From assembly GCA_000733355.1 (NCBI GenBank), contig JNVV01000018.1, positions 124,001 through 188,000 on the forward strand: 64,000 bases of DNA. Direction: 5' to 3'. Each line of letters opens with the position of its first letter. Position 1 is the stretch's first letter. The notes under the pieces are model-generated. The model was not told the DNA's origin and searched no databases. It was given only the letters and a program-made list of their open reading frames with translations. This document shows positions 31,958 to 42,065 of the stretch, in pieces. The stretch comes from Falciphora oryzae. Taxonomy: Eukaryota > Ascomycota > Sordariomycetes > Magnaporthales > Magnaporthaceae. Made by a program: the position numbers and the translations under genes.

Positions 31958-31980
31958 GTTCAAGCACTTGGTGCTTGAAC
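31958..31980. repeat. perfect 10-bp inverted repeat
   Basis: GTTCAAGCAC, a TTG loop, then GTGCTTGAAC. It directly follows a CCAACA word identical to the copia LTR terminus. Confidence 0.8.
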
Positions 31981-32461
31981 CCTCTGGCACCACTGTATAT
32001 TAAGCCTACGGGACCCCTTTACAGGTGACCCCGTGACAAGTAGCCACTGACAACGCTAAATTTGAACCCCTATTACCCGAACTTGTCCTGTAGGCCTTCT
32101 TGCCTCTATCCTGTAACTTTTCCTGTTTCCTAGCCCTAAACAAATATAACTTAGGGTATCAACTGTAAGCTTTTGGGTGTTCCAACTAACCGGTTGTGCA
32201 GTTTATACGGGCTGCAGGCTTTTATTTAGGGAACGTGGCCCCCTAAGCGCCGGCGCGGGCGAAATTTAACACGAGATACCGAACTGAACGACTCCAGTGT
32301 AAGCACCACCACCAACACTTTCACCGCCCCCGGATACCTAGCAATTAGCTATGTCCTACTCCCAAAATCACGGCCACCTTCAGCACATCACGCAATGTTT
32401 GACAGATGGGCCCCGTGGAAGCGGTGAAGAAAGACCTCCGGGGTATATACGAGTTGGAGGT

Positions 32462-33825
32462 CTAATAGCCCGTTCCTGAGTACAAGTAATCAGGCAGTGG
32501 AAACAAAGCAGACAAAGCCTCCACATCCTGCCGAAGCTCCTCTAAGCCAGATCGCCGATTGCTTTTTTTGGCATGAGCTACAAACCCTGACCATAGCCTA
32601 CCAAGAGTTCCATTCGCATCGTGTCCCAGCTCAGCCCTGTGCTCCCCAACAAGCTGTCGAGTCAAGCTGATAGCGCGGCCAACGAGCCCGGCGACTTCAG
32701 CAAAGTGGCTGGGAGTCATCCCTCTGATGACCATGGGAGATGTCGCCATTCGGAGGCCGGAGAAATCAAGGCCAGCGTCGCCTGGGATTGGATTCTGGTT
32801 CGCAGTTATGCCCACTTGGTCGAGTATGTGCTCAAGCTCCCTCCCAGTGATTCTGGCACTTCGCAGATCCAATATCAGCATGTGAGTATCGGTGCCTCCG
32901 GATACCATTTGATGGCCCTTGCCGGCCAAGCTGTCAGCGAGCACACGTGCGCTCTCGAGGAACAAGCGCTGTTGCTTCTTATAGTCCTCGGTCTGCGTCT
33001 GGAGCAGCGCCACTGCGATCCCAGCGATATTGCGGTAGCTCGGTCCGCACTGGAAGCGTGGGAAGACTGTTCTGTCGATTGCTTGCCGCATCCATTTCCT
33101 GCAGATGATCAGCGCCCCCTGCGGGCCCCGGAGGGTTTTGTACGGTGTGGTGGTAACCACGTCGCAGAACGGAAACGGCGACGGGATTACACCCGCAGCC
33201 ACAAGCCCGCAGAGGTGGGACATGTCGTAGTGGATAAGGGCTCCAGTGCTGTCAGCGATGGCTCGGAGGCGCTGGAAGTCGATGTTGCGGCAGTACGCGG
33301 ACCCTCCCACAACAATGATCCTGGGGAGGTGTTCGGCTGACAACCTTGAGATTTCCTCGTAGTCAATCAGGCCGGTTCCCATGTCAACATGGTATGGAAT
33401 TGCATTGAACCGATGTGCCGTTTCTGAAATGTTGCGAGCCCCAATCCGATGGCCGTGGGAAATGTGGCCCCCGTGAGAGAGCTCCATCCGGAGGAGGTTC
33501 TCGCCGGGTTTGAGCAGTGCCGTGTATGTGAAAATATTGGCCAGGGACCCAGTCATGGCTTCAAATGAGTGATGAGTTGTTTTCAGCAGGTATCGCTGGC
33601 ACTTCAATAAGTGAAGCCTTGATTCTTTGGTGACTTACATTGCACATTGACACCCCACTCTTCCTTTTCTAGTGAAATCGCTTTCAGAGCTCGCTGACAA
33701 CAGAGCCTTTCTATTCCATCTACTGCTTCTGTTCCTGGGTGATATCTGCTCCCTGGATATCCCTCAAAGCCTGAGGTGTGGCCAATGTAAGTTACTGCGC
33801 AATTAAAGATGTTTTCTGGTATCAC
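32462..33825 (-). CDS. serine hydroxymethyltransferase-like PLP enzyme
   Basis: Two exons are supported, from at most 33825 to 33639 and 33558-32462, joined [16 protein letters not shown] across a GTAAGT intron. Family landmarks are PENIFNCAV (SENF position), [17 protein letters not shown] (the PLP-stacking His), [14 protein letters not shown] and [11 protein letters not shown], whose Lys would bind PLP. In SHMT that segment is normally TTTHK; here a Tyr replaces the His. The C-terminus ([10 protein letters not shown]-like) fits. SHMT moves a one-carbon unit between serine and tetrahydrofolate; a paralogue with a changed active site may do a different aldol reaction. No ATG precedes the first block in frame (a stop lies just upstream), so an N-terminal exon is missing from my model or lost. 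Divergent from a kinase gene. Confidence 0.75.
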
Positions 33826-34438
33826 TTACCGGGAATGAAGGCCGAGATAGTTTGATGCACTGCGTTAGTTGGATAGCTTTCCCCATAACCATTTCATCCA
33901 GTGATATTGTGGGAACCCCGCATTGAAGGAGGAGACCGGTGAGTTGAGATGTAAGATGTCACACGGAGACCTCCGTTACCCCGCATGCGCGCACAGACCC
34001 ATCGGCCGATTAAGGCTCCGGCGGGGCCTCAAGGGATGCCCAACTGCATCCAGACCCAACGCCGAAAATCGGGATAGCCATGTATCATGCAGCTACGTAC
34101 CTCGCACGGGCTACAAGATGGTTTATATAATCCCGGCCAAAAAGCTATGGCATTTTCGAGGAATCCTGCTTCCTTAAGCATCTCTTGAGCCCATAGAAAG
34201 ATTATCAGCAATATAGAGATTCACCCTTCCAAGCCGTCATTTGACCCCTTGTTACATAAGACCCACGTAATGGACTGCAAATCATATAACCCCATCCAGA
34301 CTGCTCCGCTTATCATCGTGTATTTTACGAGTTGAACAACTTGTTTGCCCCCGGTCAGGGTGTCCTGGCAAAACCCCACAAATCCTAACTCCTTTTCCAC
34401 TGCTTGATCAGGACAACATGCACCCTCCGACATCTGGC
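33826..34438. promoter_or_regulatory. shared upstream region, SHMT-like / ketosamine-kinase-like genes
   Basis: About 610 bp between divergent genes. It may include an unrecognised first exon of the SHMT-like gene. A TTTATATAATC word occurs near 34112-34122. No operator recognised. Confidence 0.4.
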
Positions 34439-35811
34439 ATGATGAATCGCCTTTTGGCACAGCTGTGGAAACGGATGAGTCCAGTCGAACGGCCACAAGA
34501 CGACTTCCCAGTCGACTCGGCTATTCTTCGCGGTTAGTTCCTGTTCAACTACCTACCCTGACGGGGGGTCTTCCCGTTAAACTCAAGTTCTGGCTACTAA
34601 ACTTCCTCGTAGCTCTACCAGGAGAGGCACGAGTTCTGAGCTCATATAAGCACGGCGTGTGCAATATCTGGTATGCGACTGGCGTGCTGGAAACGGTGGA
34701 TCGAGACGGAATCCGGATCAACTACTTTGTAAAGGTTTGTTTTTCTATGTTCCTTAATGATACATTGCTCAAAGCTTACTCACGCTTCACAATGCTCCAG
34801 TACGGCGCCGGGAAACTTGGCTTGCATCTCCTGCGTGGCGAGTATCACGCGATGTGCAAGCTGAGGACCTTCATCCCGGAATCGATTCCCGCTCCAGTTT
34901 TTTGGGGAAGACTGGATCTTACTGAGAGCGGAGTGGAGGGTTACTTCTACTTGGCCCAGTTCGTGAAGTTCCAGAAAGACAGCTTGCCTGAGCCACGAGA
35001 CACGGTCGATATTATTGCTCGACTCCACCGGTCGAGCCTAGGGACTTCAACAATGTTCGGCTCGAATCTTCCAATGTATGACGGCCTTTTTTGCCAGGTC
35101 ATTGGCTGGGAGACCAGCTGGTGCACTTTATTCGCTAAGATGCTGTGGAGAGCATACTTACTCGATAGCACCATGAATGGCCCATCAACGCAGCTAGAAG
35201 CGGCTGTTCTCCAAACGATCTCGCTCGTTTTGCCGAGACTGCTGGACTGCTTAGACGCGTCCAAGGGAGGTATCAAGCCTTGCTTCATTCACGGTGATCT
35301 CTGGCATTGGAACATGAGAAAGGAGGTTGGTACAGGCAAGCACTTTATATTCGATTCAAACGGGTACTATGGCCATAGCGAGATGGAGCTCTGCTATTGG
35401 CGGACGGAACACCACGGGATGCGCTCTGTCGACTACTGTGGCGAGTACTTCAAGATTATTCCGCCTTCAGAGCCGCAGGCAGAATGGGAGGATAGAAACA
35501 CGCTTTACGGAATCAAGTGCTACTTGATGAACTCAGCAAACGAATGTGAAACTACGACAAGAATCAGGTAAGTCAGCGCTCAACTGGCACCATTTTAAAT
35601 TTCAATTGGCCAAGATACTCACAGATATTTTTCCAGGGCCATGGAAAGCATGGCATACCTACTCGGGAAATACAAATCCCAAATCATACCGAAGTCGATT
35701 AGTTTTCCATCGTTTCATTCGGAGGAGGCATACCGAAACGTGGATTTGGAATGCTCAAACGACTTGTCCTTGCTGCTCGGGGATATTCGTAGCATTGGAA
35801 TGGGTAGGTGA
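34439..35811 (+). CDS. fructosamine/ketosamine-3-kinase family protein
   Basis: Four exons, 34439-34532, 34613-34734, 34801-35567 and 35637-35811, give 385 aa. Joins restore SAILR-ALPGEA, YFVK-YGAGKLG and TRIR-AMESMAYLLG; intron 2 (66 nt) has no stop and could be misread as coding. The kinase C-lobe has FIHGDLWHWN (catalytic Asp and metal Asn) and HFIFDSNGYYGHSEMEL (the metal-binding Asp and the family's YYGHxExEL signature). The N-lobe lysine is in YFVK. The Trp-rich HGDLWHWN replaces the more usual HGDLWxGN. Family members phosphorylate ketosamines on glycated proteins or small molecules with ATP. It is divergent from the SHMT-like gene. Confidence 0.85.
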
Positions 35812-36695
35812 TTAGCGGACTGTGAGGCTGGGAACCAATGCAAAAGCAGTAGTGTTATTGGCAATGAATGGCTACTGCTGAGCCAGCTCGCCATTTTTCT
35901 TTCCAACTGTGCAGTGTGAAGTTGCCGGTGTGACCTACAGGAATCACGCAGCCGCGGAATCGTAAGACTAATAGGCATCTCCTTATAGAAATGGCGGGGT
36001 TGGGGCCGTGCTATCGTGTGAGCACTAAACACTCTGTATTACACTGCTTCATTGCACTAACTCGCTCATATTATGATAAAAAAAAAAACTGGCACTTCTG
36101 TATTCTTCCCTCTATTTCTTATTGTTCCTTTTCCCTTTCCTTTTCCCTTTTCTTTGCGCCCCCGCGGCAATTTGAAACTACCGCGGTTCCCCCAGCGCTG
36201 TTGCAAGTGGGATGTGCCATCTTTTTTGTCGTGGGCTAGACTACGTACCAAGTACGTGCGGATTCGATAACGCAAAATGAAAGCATCCCCTCAAGGCCGC
36301 TAATTAGATTAAACCCTTGCGATCCCGGGTAGACCTGCTAAAAACAGGAAAACCTATTACTCTAACGTGTGACCAATAGGTAGGACAAAGGTCTGCCGGC
36401 TGATATAACCAATTAGGTGGTTGCCCTCCATGCTAAAGAAGCCGGTCAGTGGAGGGGCAATGCGCTTCCACGGCGCACAGAGGAGATATCTTATCTCCAC
36501 CCACTCGGAGAAGCCGCCCCGCAGCACCATGACCTTGCATGTGACCTTCTCTTCGCCTTTTTGCCTCGCCACCTAGGTCGTCCTCCCCTACAAATCCCCC
36601 CCGCCCCTCTCAGCAGCAACCAGTGCTGCCTACCTCCTTACCACCTAGTAGGTCCGCACCCAGATTCTCCTCGCCACGGCTGTGCCTAGATTAAG
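35812..36695. other. intergenic with pyrimidine tract
   Basis: Contains a CCTTTTCC-type pyrimidine tract at about 36118-36153 and the promoter side of the Nudix gene. No gene supported. Confidence 0.45.
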
Positions 36696-37706
36696 ATGGC
36701 GCAAGCACGCGGCACTCCTCCGTTCTCTAATCTGCAGCTCGTTGAGCTGGTAGATAGGTAGGTCGCGCTATGGAAAAAAAAAAAACTCGCATGTGTGCAC
36801 AGGGCTGACCCTCCCGCAGCTGGCCCTACTTCGCCAAGGATCCCGACGCATACAGACAGCACATGCTTGATTTCCACTTCTTCTTGATCGAGGGATTCTC
36901 GAAGCCCTTCGGCTACGTTCGGAACGAGGTCGTCTCTCAAGTCGACTGGCCCGATCACTGGAAGGTTAACAGCGAGCATCGATGCCTAACCCTTGTCGCC
37001 GGGACCGATTTTGCCTCGCCTTGTCGGCGAAACTCTCCGCCTTGTGCACGAGGCCGGCAAAACGCCTGCCCTGAAGCACTGGGCCGACGAAAATTTCCCC
37101 CTGTACTCTTCTGACAGAGAGCATGTCCTGAACATGGATGGCTGTGGATTGGACGTTTTTGGAGTTGTCAACTTCTCCGTCCACCTCGTCGCCTAGGTCA
37201 TGACCGCGGACGGGATGAAGATTTGGATCCCTCGCCGCGCTTTGACCAAGAAGAGCTTTCCTGGAAAGCTGGACAGTACGGTGGCTGGCAGCCTGGCTGC
37301 GGGAGAATCTCCAATTGACTGCATGGTCCGAGAGTGCGAGGAGGAGATCAGCCTGGACCCGGCCTACACCCGCCCCAACCTCAAGGCTTGCGGAGCTAAT
37401 TCGTTCCAGTTGACCGTCAACGACCTCCAGCAGCCGGGATGTCAGCTTCAGGTGCAGTGCCTGTACGAAATGGAGCTACGCCAGGACATAACGCCGCGAA
37501 TCGAGGATGGTGAGGTTGGCGAGCTGCACCTCATGACCCTTGATGAGGTCATGCAGGCGATGAGGGCCGGAGAGGTCAAACTAACTTGTAACACGACCTA
37601 CCTGGCCTTTTCCATTCGCCACGGCCTAATCAATGCCGAAAACGAGCCCGACTTCATGGAGATCTGTGCCCGGCTGCACCGCAAGCACGACCTGTTCATC
37701 CCTTAG
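36696..37706 (+). pseudogene. Nudix hydrolase with N-terminal DUF4743-type domain, damaged
   Basis: The first exon, 36696-36757, starts MAQARGTPPFSNLQLVELVD and joins at 36820 to WPYFAKDPDAYRQHMLDF..EGFSKPFGYV. The frame then has to change near 36990 to reach RLVHEAGKTPALKHWADENF and FGVVNFSVHLVA, and a TAG at 37194-37196 stands where relatives have Tyr before V-MTADGMKIWIPRR. From 37197 the frame is clean to 37706. The Nudix box reads GSLAAGE-X7-RECEEEISL, with Ser in place of the last Gly, as in this subfamily. Relatives include the Nudix part of S. pombe Tnr3 and yeast YJR142W, which hydrolyse damaged thiamine diphosphate forms. Two lesions suggest a pseudogene, unless they are sequence errors. 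Confidence 0.75.
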
Positions 37707-38448
37707 ATTTTACAATGCCTTACCCTATGTTTTGCCATTCCATTCAATCTCTTTCTTTTTTTACCTTCTGCCTTCTTTTATCTCTTCCCTCTCCCTTTCG
37801 GCAGCCATTTACCAGGGCTTGGTGTATTCCCCACATGCGCGATGGGTTCATGAAATCGATGTCGCGCTACCAAAATGTATGTCTTTTTTTCGGGCAGTGG
37901 GTTGATGCAAGCTATCAGGTACAGATTCCTTTCTTGGGGGGCCTGCTTCATGGACCGGGCTGCAAGTTTTGGTCAGCAGGCTCCCATTTTAGCCGAAATG
38001 GTGCGGTGGGATTGCAACATAATTAGCTCCTCTTATCAATTCACCGAGGAGATTTTTTTCTTTTTTCGCCTACGGCGGGAATCCAAAATTCGCAACGCCT
38101 GTTGACCGCAATGGGGTTACAGACCCGACCGGACATCCGTTCGCCCGATTCGTTGATATGCTGCACCTTTCCTCAAGTCGGGCGCTAGGGGAGCACAAAA
38201 AGCTGCGCCCAGTAGTATCCCATGACGAATGGGCACCGTGCAGTCGGGTGAAACTTTTTGCCAGGTAATTTAGCACATGCCTGACCTGATAGCGTATAAA
38301 GGATGATGAGCGAGGATGTTCCAAGCCCTCCTCTTGCTCTCAAGGCAGGCTCCCGGTGTGCTTAGCCACAGTAAATAAACATTAACTATTCATATACTCG
38401 CAATAAGAAGAAAATATCATCCCGGCTAAAACACATTCTCCATCCGTT
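37707..38448. other. intergenic
   Basis: 3' flank of the Nudix gene (T-rich at 37740-37790) and upstream region of the ankyrin gene. Nothing else supported. Confidence 0.45.
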
Positions 38449-41349
38449 ATGGATCCTCTATCTATCACAACTGGTACTCTCTCCCTGCTGGGAGCTGTGC
38501 ACGCGACGGGGAAAATCGCCCACAAACTTCTCCGCCTCCGAGATGCCCCACGCGAAATCTTGGCACTCTCAAATGAAGTCGGTTGCGTCCCAGCGGTGTC
38601 AAAAGCAGCTACCTGTGACATGCCACCCACTTCCGCTGCTGTGTGAACTAACCAAAATTTCTTTTTCCAGATTACTGATCTTGAAATAACGATTAAAAAA
38701 AACCGAAGGACTAATCGATGGGCTTCCTGCCGAGCCAGGCAACAAAGAGTACATCGAGTCCCTAGCGAAACTACGGGGACGCGCAATGGAGCCTATCTCA
38801 GCGCTCAGAACGTTGCTGCAGGAAATCACCCACGCCAGCCTCTGCGAGAACGGGGAAACAAATATCTCAAGTTCTTTTACATTTTCTAAGAGAGCCTGGC
38901 TTCGGAAGCAAACGCAAGTCAACAAGCTTCGAACAGAGGTCAAACAAGTCCGTGAGGATCTCAACAGAGAGTTCGTGTCAACTACATCGTATGTACTTGT
39001 GCCTACGTACCCTCGATGACGGGACTATTTATTAACGAATTATCGATGTACTGATGATACACCTTCTGAAATAGCTGGGCCGTCCTAAGCATTTTACAAT
39101 TCCGCAGCGAACTCCATGAGATTAAAGCGGTGGCCACTGGATTACGTTCCGCGACACAGCATGAGCAGTTGCAACCCGGCGAAACTGGCCATGTTTTGGA
39201 AAGTGGGAGCGAGGAGATAACTCCAGACAACGGAGACGCAACTTCTGGAGTTCTCGGGGAGCGCGCGCCCTTGCCACACGAGCGGGCCGTCTACTCGGGG
39301 AATCCAGAACGACAGTCTGGTTCGCCTGAGCCCCAAAGCTTCCAAGTGACGGCATCGACTTTCTGTTCGCGTTCATGCAAGGTCCGCCTTTGTATGTGCC
39401 AATGATCGCAAAGTTAACCACTCAGCCTCTTTTGCCTGGGCTCAAAGCCTCGTTGGTTACTTAATGGTCGGGTACACGGGGCTTGTTCTGCCGTTTTCAC
39501 GCCCTGCTAAGTGTACGGAACCTTCATGTCAAAGAAGCGAGAGGAGCATGATGAAGGCCTCGTACTATTTTCCAGGATGGAGCCCCATGGCTGGACGCAT
39601 GGTGTCCGTCCACAACTCTTGGAACCGCCTGGACGGCTACCAAATACACATCGGGTTCCCGCGAGTCGTCCCACCCTCGGCCGAGCTATTTACCCTCGCA
39701 CAGAAAGGCAATATCGCAGGGGTCCAGCGACTTTTCTCGGAGAAGAGAGCGTCGGTCCTCGATATCAGCGCGACAGAAGGGCGGTCAGCGCTTCATGTAA
39801 GTGTAGCCCGACTCGTACCCAAGTCGCTTCCAAAAATTGCTAACTACGGGGCCGTCAGTTCGCCCTGACAGCCAGCCAACCGGAGATGGTGCACTTTCTT
39901 CTCAAACAGAAAGCAGACGTCAAGCTAGAAGACAAGTACTCCCTGTAAGCAATCTCCCGGTGTTGAGCTTCTTGCTTGTATTGATGTGAAATCTTTCATT
40001 GTTAGCTTCAACTAATCTCAAGTCCCAGGTCTCCCATTGACACGCTTTGGAACTACACCCTCGATAGCTCTTCTACGCCTGAATATGCAGCATTCCGAGA
40101 AGCGTTCGGCGACAAGCTTGATGAGACAGAGGACCTTGAAAAGCGCTCGTTTTCCAGCATCCACTTGATTGTGCTTGGTCTTTCCAAGGTAAATCTAGAT
40201 GATTACCTTCAGACTAGTGCTGCGGATATCAACCTCCGGTGCTCGCTCGGTCGCACGCCTTTATGCTGGGCGGCCCAGAGCCCGATCGGCTTTAACCATG
40301 TCCAAACTCTAGTCAGCCACGGGGCTTCTCTCGACATCGCCGATGCCAGGGGCCAGACCCCACTGCTTCTAGCGGCGGAGACAGGGAGTTACGAAAGCCT
40401 CCAGACCATCCTGCGGGCGGCCTGCGAGGTGGATTCCCTGCCAAACCGACAAGACCCGCACCAGCAATTGTTCGAGGGGCCTGGGCACCAGCATCACGAC
40501 ACCGGTTCTTGCCAGGAATCGAAAGGGCCAGCCAGCAACAAGTTCTGCAGTCCTCTGATAGAGTTCACGGACTCTAAGGGCAGGACAGCGTTGCATTTTG
40601 CCATTCGGACGAACAATATTAAACATGCCAATCTTCTACTGAAACATGGCGCTAATCCGAACCACAGCGACTTCATTGGTAGGACCCCGCTGTTTCTGGC
40701 TATTTACTGGAATCATTACCACATTGTACGCAGTCTCATCGAACACTCAGATGTTCGCTTGGACTTGGTAGACGACAACAAGATGACCGTCCTCCACTAC
40801 GCGGCCAGGTTCTCCAGGGTCGACACTCTCCGGCTCTTAGCCAAGCAGGCGATACAGGGCGTCAGCCCCAACTGTCGCGACTCGCAGGGCTTAACCCCGC
40901 TAGAGGCCTTCGCGCAAGTACGCCCCTCGATTAGGGACGGCCAAAACCCATAGGACCCATAAAGGACCCAAACCCATTGGACCCAAACCCAAAACGGGTA
41001 CCCATTGGGTGCCCGCTATGGGTTTTGGGTTTTGGGTTTTTCACGGGTCCAAAAAATGTGCAACCAATAAAAACACCTACTGCAGCCCCACCCCCTTTTT
41101 TTTGTATGCTCTTATGTTTTTTTGGGTTACCCGTGGGTACCTAAAAAAAAACCCAAAACCCAAATGGGCACCCATTTTTTGGGTTTGGGTCCAAATTTTT
41201 GGGTCGACCCACGGGTTGAAATGGGTACCCGTGGGTGGGTTTTCGCCTGGCCTACCCTCGATGCTCTCTAACGAGCCCGAAGAAGAGAGAGAGGTTTCTA
41301 GGAAGTTGTTCAACAAGATTATCTCGCAGGTTATCCTACGTGAAGAATA
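38449..41349 (+). pseudogene. ankyrin-repeat protein with fungal N-terminal domain, interrupted by a MITE
   Basis: Exons read by eye: 38449-38577 (MDPLSITTGTLSLLGAV, the N-terminal signature of many fungal ankyrin/NLR-type proteins), 38671-38988, 39108-about 39390, about 39420-39796, 39859-39944, and from 40029 on. Ankyrin units are clear: GRSALHFAL, GRTPLCWAA, GQTPLLLAA, GRTALHFAI, GRTPLFLAI and MTVLHYAA. Three lesions are seen: one extra A in the A8 run at 38695-38702, a frame break near 39390-39420 after a CSRSCK segment, and a 323-bp transposon at 40932-41254 that ends the frame at 40951-40953. Skipping the insert and one target copy returns the original frame to a TAG near 41349. Probably non-functional; the first two lesions could be sequence errors. 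Confidence 0.7.
40932..41254. mobile_element. hAT-type MITE, 323 bp
   Basis: Flanked by 8-bp direct repeats CCCTCGAT (40924-40931 and 41255-41262), the target length of hAT elements. The ends are imperfect inverted repeats: TAGGGACGGCCAAAACCCA on the left, TAGGCCAGGCGAAAACCCA on the right read inward, matching at about 15 of 19 positions. Inside are many ACCCAAAACCC / GGGTTTTGGG words on both strands that could fold and could be subterminal transposase sites. There is no coding capacity, so movement would need a transposase in trans. It lies in the last coding exon of the ankyrin gene. Confidence 0.88.
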
Positions 41350-42065
41350 GGGGTATTTTCACCATGGCGGTTTTTCCTTATCCTTTTGCCTTTTTTCGTT
41401 TTCCCGTTTCCCCTGTTCCTCCTTTTCCTTTTTCTCGCTTCCTTTGATCTCGGTTTGCTTTTTTAATCCATGCAGCGTCATTACCTGTATTATAAGCCGT
41501 CAAACGTAAATATAGCCTGTCATCATTTGACGTAGTTTTCGTAAGACATTTAGTGGATCGTGGGGTTTAGCTATTGTACTGCGACTTCCACATCCTGCGT
41601 GCTGGTTAACGATTTTTACGTATTCTATAAACAACCCTTCTTAACTACCTCCTTTAACGTGCAGTTGGTTGTCAACACCTTTGAGGAAATGCTTAGACAT
41701 CTTCGGATATAAACACCACGCTGCGAGTGAAAATGCAATCATGCATACCACACTAAGCCCTTTGCAATCGAAGCTGCTGGCCCCGGCACATGGTAGCATC
41801 TGGCTTTACCATCGATTTCACCCTGCGGGGTACATGCTCTTGGCGACCATCTAACGCAGAACATTATGCTTGCTATTGGTGTTCCTGCAGCCTGCAGCAC
41901 GTTCGGTGCGACTCTGTGCTGACCACATATGCGCACTTACATAGTACCTACGCACCCAGTAGGCGGCCTCGAGACATGGATCCGCGTGGGTTTTGACCAT
42001 AAAAGATAGGCAGTATGGCCCCGATGGGGTATGGAAGGTTTCATGGCCTCAAAAGGGTTCGAAAA
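41263..42065. other. tail of the ankyrin gene and GMC promoter side
   Basis: Up to 41349 this is the displaced end of the ankyrin gene. A pyrimidine-rich tract follows at about 41370-41445. The remainder is upstream of the GMC oxidoreductase; no other gene seen. Confidence 0.45.

Larger units (their letters stand above)
31442..32461. other. right flank of the copia element, gene-free
   Basis: Contains a GC-rich minisatellite (31678-31810) and an inverted repeat (31958-31980). CCAACAGTTCA at 31952-31962 repeats exactly the LTR end plus target duplication seen at 31431-31441. The rest, up to the SHMT-like gene's 3' end, shows no gene. Possibly remains of another LTR element. Confidence 0.45.

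Noticed and set aside
31537..31978. Ser/Gly/Arg-rich frames over the minisatellite
   Set aside because: The 17/18-bp unit does not keep frame; repeat artefact.
34735..34800. coding sequence in the ketosamine-kinase-like gene
   Set aside because: It is stop-free, but has GT/AG ends and skipping it restores the family join YFVK-YGAGK.
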